From Alentia gelatinosa (taxonomy: Eukaryota > Annelida > Polychaeta > Phyllodocida > Polynoidae), in the NCBI GenBank assembly GCA_950022655.1, contig OX465579.1:47595950-47659949 (forward strand): a DNA stretch of 64,000 bases, given 5' to 3'. Within the stretch, counting starts at the first letter, position 1; each line of letters begins with the position of its first letter. The notes below the pieces were generated by a model. The model was not told the origin of the DNA, made no database searches, and worked only from the letters and a program-made list of their open reading frames with translations. A program made the translations under genes and the position numbers. Positions 62,350-64,000 of the stretch are shown in pieces.

Positions 62350-63614
62350 GGGATTTCTTTTAATTTCTTTATTGCAGGCTCTCGACGAGTGAGTTTTTCA
62401 GTTTACAATATTTTCGGGCATCAGCTGATATATATTTCAACGTCTGCAAAATAATACAATATACAATAATACAGTAAAGATGAGTGTGAATCTTATATTT
62501 GCTTCTTAAATTCACAAATTGAGGAACAGTTTTGCACTTCGGACGATAGCTTGTCCCATTCGTTTACTCCTCTCCAGAAAGGCGACTTTCTAACACTCTC
62601 GATTTTTGGGCAATCTAATCTAAATCTCACTTTGGAACTGCTCATAGTTCTTCCCTCTCGCAGATCCAGCCAGTCTGTTTTGGAAGTGGATTTATAGGTT
62701 ACCTGTAGTGGTTGTCTTTTTCAACAAACACTTGGGGGATCTAACCCGCATCCTGGCACCGCAGCTACATTTCTATAGTTCAGTAGGATTTTTAGACCCC
62801 TTATCATTAGCCGCTCAACCGATGCTAGATCCGCTTTGCGGAAACTCCCTTGTATGAAACTACAGTATTCTAAGATAGCTTGTATGCTGGAGATGTATAC
62901 TTGCTTTGCAGGGATCAGCGATCCCCTTAACTTCCCAAATTTGAACAGTCGCCTGCTTATTGTTTTGACGAGAGAGTTTAGGTGGGCAGTCCATATTAGA
63001 CTTGAGTTCAGGGTAACTCCCAGATACAAGTAATACTGGCATTCTTCTATATCACCTCCTCTTAGTTTAAGATTCAAGTTCAGGCAAGTTTTGAGCTTCC
63101 CTGGTGTAGCAAACCACATTGACTTCGTTTTTTTAATGTTCATTGTTAGGCTGTTCTTCCTACACCAGCCTTCTAACTTGTCTAGGTCGTGTTGGACTAG
63201 GCTTTTGGTTGTCCTAGCACTAGCATAAGCATAAAATACCAGATTATCTGCGTATTGCAGGTATGCACATTTCTCAGAAACTTCACCTAGGTCATTAATA
63301 AAGGCTATGAATAGGAGAGGGCCTAGAACGGAGCACTGGGGTACTCCGAATTCAACTCCAGATACCTCGGAGCTTTCATTATTGATGGTTACATACTGTT
63401 TTCTGTTGCCCAAATAGCTCTTCAGCCAAGTTATTACATTGTCAGGCATTTTAAGGATCTTCTCTAATGTCTTTGTTAGTAGGTAGTGGTGTATTGAATC
63501 GAGATTCTTTTTAAAGTCTATGAAACATGCCATGGTGATCTGGCCTTTGTTTCTGGCCGAGTACAGGTCTTTCAGAAATATGGGTTGTAGTATGGTTTCC
63601 GGTTTGAACCTACC
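62350..63614 (-). mobile_element. 5'-truncated non-LTR retrotransposon (LINE)
   Basis: The minus strand carries reverse-transcriptase coding sequence, a short 3' UTR (from 62492 down) with an AATAAA word (about 62366-62371) and an A-rich end (agaaattaaaagaaat). The 5' part (endonuclease and the RT start) is missing: homology-like frame begins at about 63614, after an in-frame stop. Motifs point to the jockey/CR1/L2 group broadly; the clade is not assigned. It lies outside the exons of the host gene seen here. Confidence 0.85.
62493..63614 (-). pseudogene. Inactive reverse transcriptase of the LINE
   Basis: One frame runs from 63614 to a terminal TAA at 62493-62495 and is broken only by a TGA at 62721-62723. 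The first Met lies at 63533. RT motif A is visible as FIDFKKNLDS (residues 4-13 from that Met; the consensus has AFDS), and both Asp are kept. The conserved GVPQGSVLGP is GVPQCSVLGP (residues 63-72), and the catalytic YADD is YADN (94-97), losing the second Asp. The thumb and C-terminal part continue after the TGA with a family-typical end: FWRGVNEWDKL, then FKKQI. The lost Asp, the G-to-C change, the stop and the missing 5' half make it non-functional. Confidence 0.85.
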
Positions 63615-64000
63615 TCAGAAAGCTATTGAGTAATGAAGCATCCCCTGATGACTTTATACCCGAGAAGAAATTGGTTAATCGGCCCGAAAGGAGAAATTAG
63701 GAGGCCAGGTGTTTACCAACAGCATTAGAACCAATGGGCGTCTAGCGAGACCACATCGGCAGGTTAAGCCAACGGAAAATTACAGATTCATAGAGGAATT
63801 GCTTGCTGGGTTCAGCAATGAAGGAGGAACGAGAAATCTCCCATTTACTCCATGAGCAAATGACCACACCAGCCATGGTTTGATATCAGACATAATACAA
63901 TTAAACTAATTGAGAAGTAGATAGAGCCTTTCCATTAAGAACTCTTAGGGAATTTCACTGGCAGCGGGGCAGTTGGCTTCGTAAAGCTTTAGTGAAGCAT
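63615..64000. other. No gene seen
   Basis: AT-rich sequence beyond the LINE truncation point; frames are short and show no RT or endonuclease similarity. Confidence 0.5.

Overview
The window reads as intron-dominated nuclear DNA of an animal, most likely an invertebrate bilaterian. Three things point that way: GT-AG exon/intron boundaries with agreeing phases, a dense mix of metazoan-type DNA transposons (PIF/Harbinger-like, piggyBac-like, pogo/Tigger-like) with tRNA-derived SINE-like pieces and a jockey/CR1-type LINE, and several CTCF-like motifs. No bacterial or viral gene set, rRNA, CRISPR array or intact tRNA gene is visible. I cannot name the phylum.

The only host gene I can support lies on the minus strand and covers most of the window. 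Its exons, in transcript order, are a 27-nt microexon at 56660-56686 (reads IPDYDDNLE, phase 0 to 0), a 157-nt exon at 48406-48562 (phase 0 to 1) and an exon that starts at 154 and runs off the left edge (it needs one incoming nucleotide and the previous exon supplies it). The two introns are about 8.1 kb and 48.2 kb. The encoded protein stretch is acidic/proline-rich and then strongly charged (KE/RD-rich), typical of a disordered region; I do not recognise the family. A possible alternative first exon, also minus strand and also phase compatible with the left-edge exon, lies at 24568-24658.

Layout: 1-154 exon; 256-931 two tandem 338-bp units each opening with a ~65-bp-stem foldback; 1.2-5.4 kb SINE-like copies and a pogo-like MITE; 6.3-6.5 kb, 15.2-15.4 kb, 31.3 kb and 37.8 kb copies of one TTATCCTACCCC-ended MITE; 8.4-9.4 kb Harbinger-like element with an internal 407-bp tandem array; 16.9-18.0 kb second Harbinger-like element; 18.6-19.2 kb element with 51-bp terminal inverted repeats; 30.2-30.9 kb piggyBac-like non-autonomous element flanked by TTAA and carrying a palindromic 34-bp minisatellite; 32.0-32.9 kb nested repeat cluster; 33-39.5 kb several foldbacks; 40.0 kb a small plus-strand coding-like block; 43 kb a GC-rich island; 48.4-49 kb exon with G-rich repeats beside it; 54 kb foldbacks; 57.0 kb a pair of opposed CTCF-like motifs; 58.2-58.5 kb third Harbinger-like element; 62.3-63.6 kb a 5'-truncated LINE reverse transcriptase on the minus strand.

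Most of the remaining sequence is AT-rich intron or intergenic DNA in which I see no gene. I found nothing I would call a new defence or biosynthetic system. The observations most worth checking are the microexon gene with its giant intron, the foldback-rich intron, and the palindromic minisatellite inside the piggyBac-like element.
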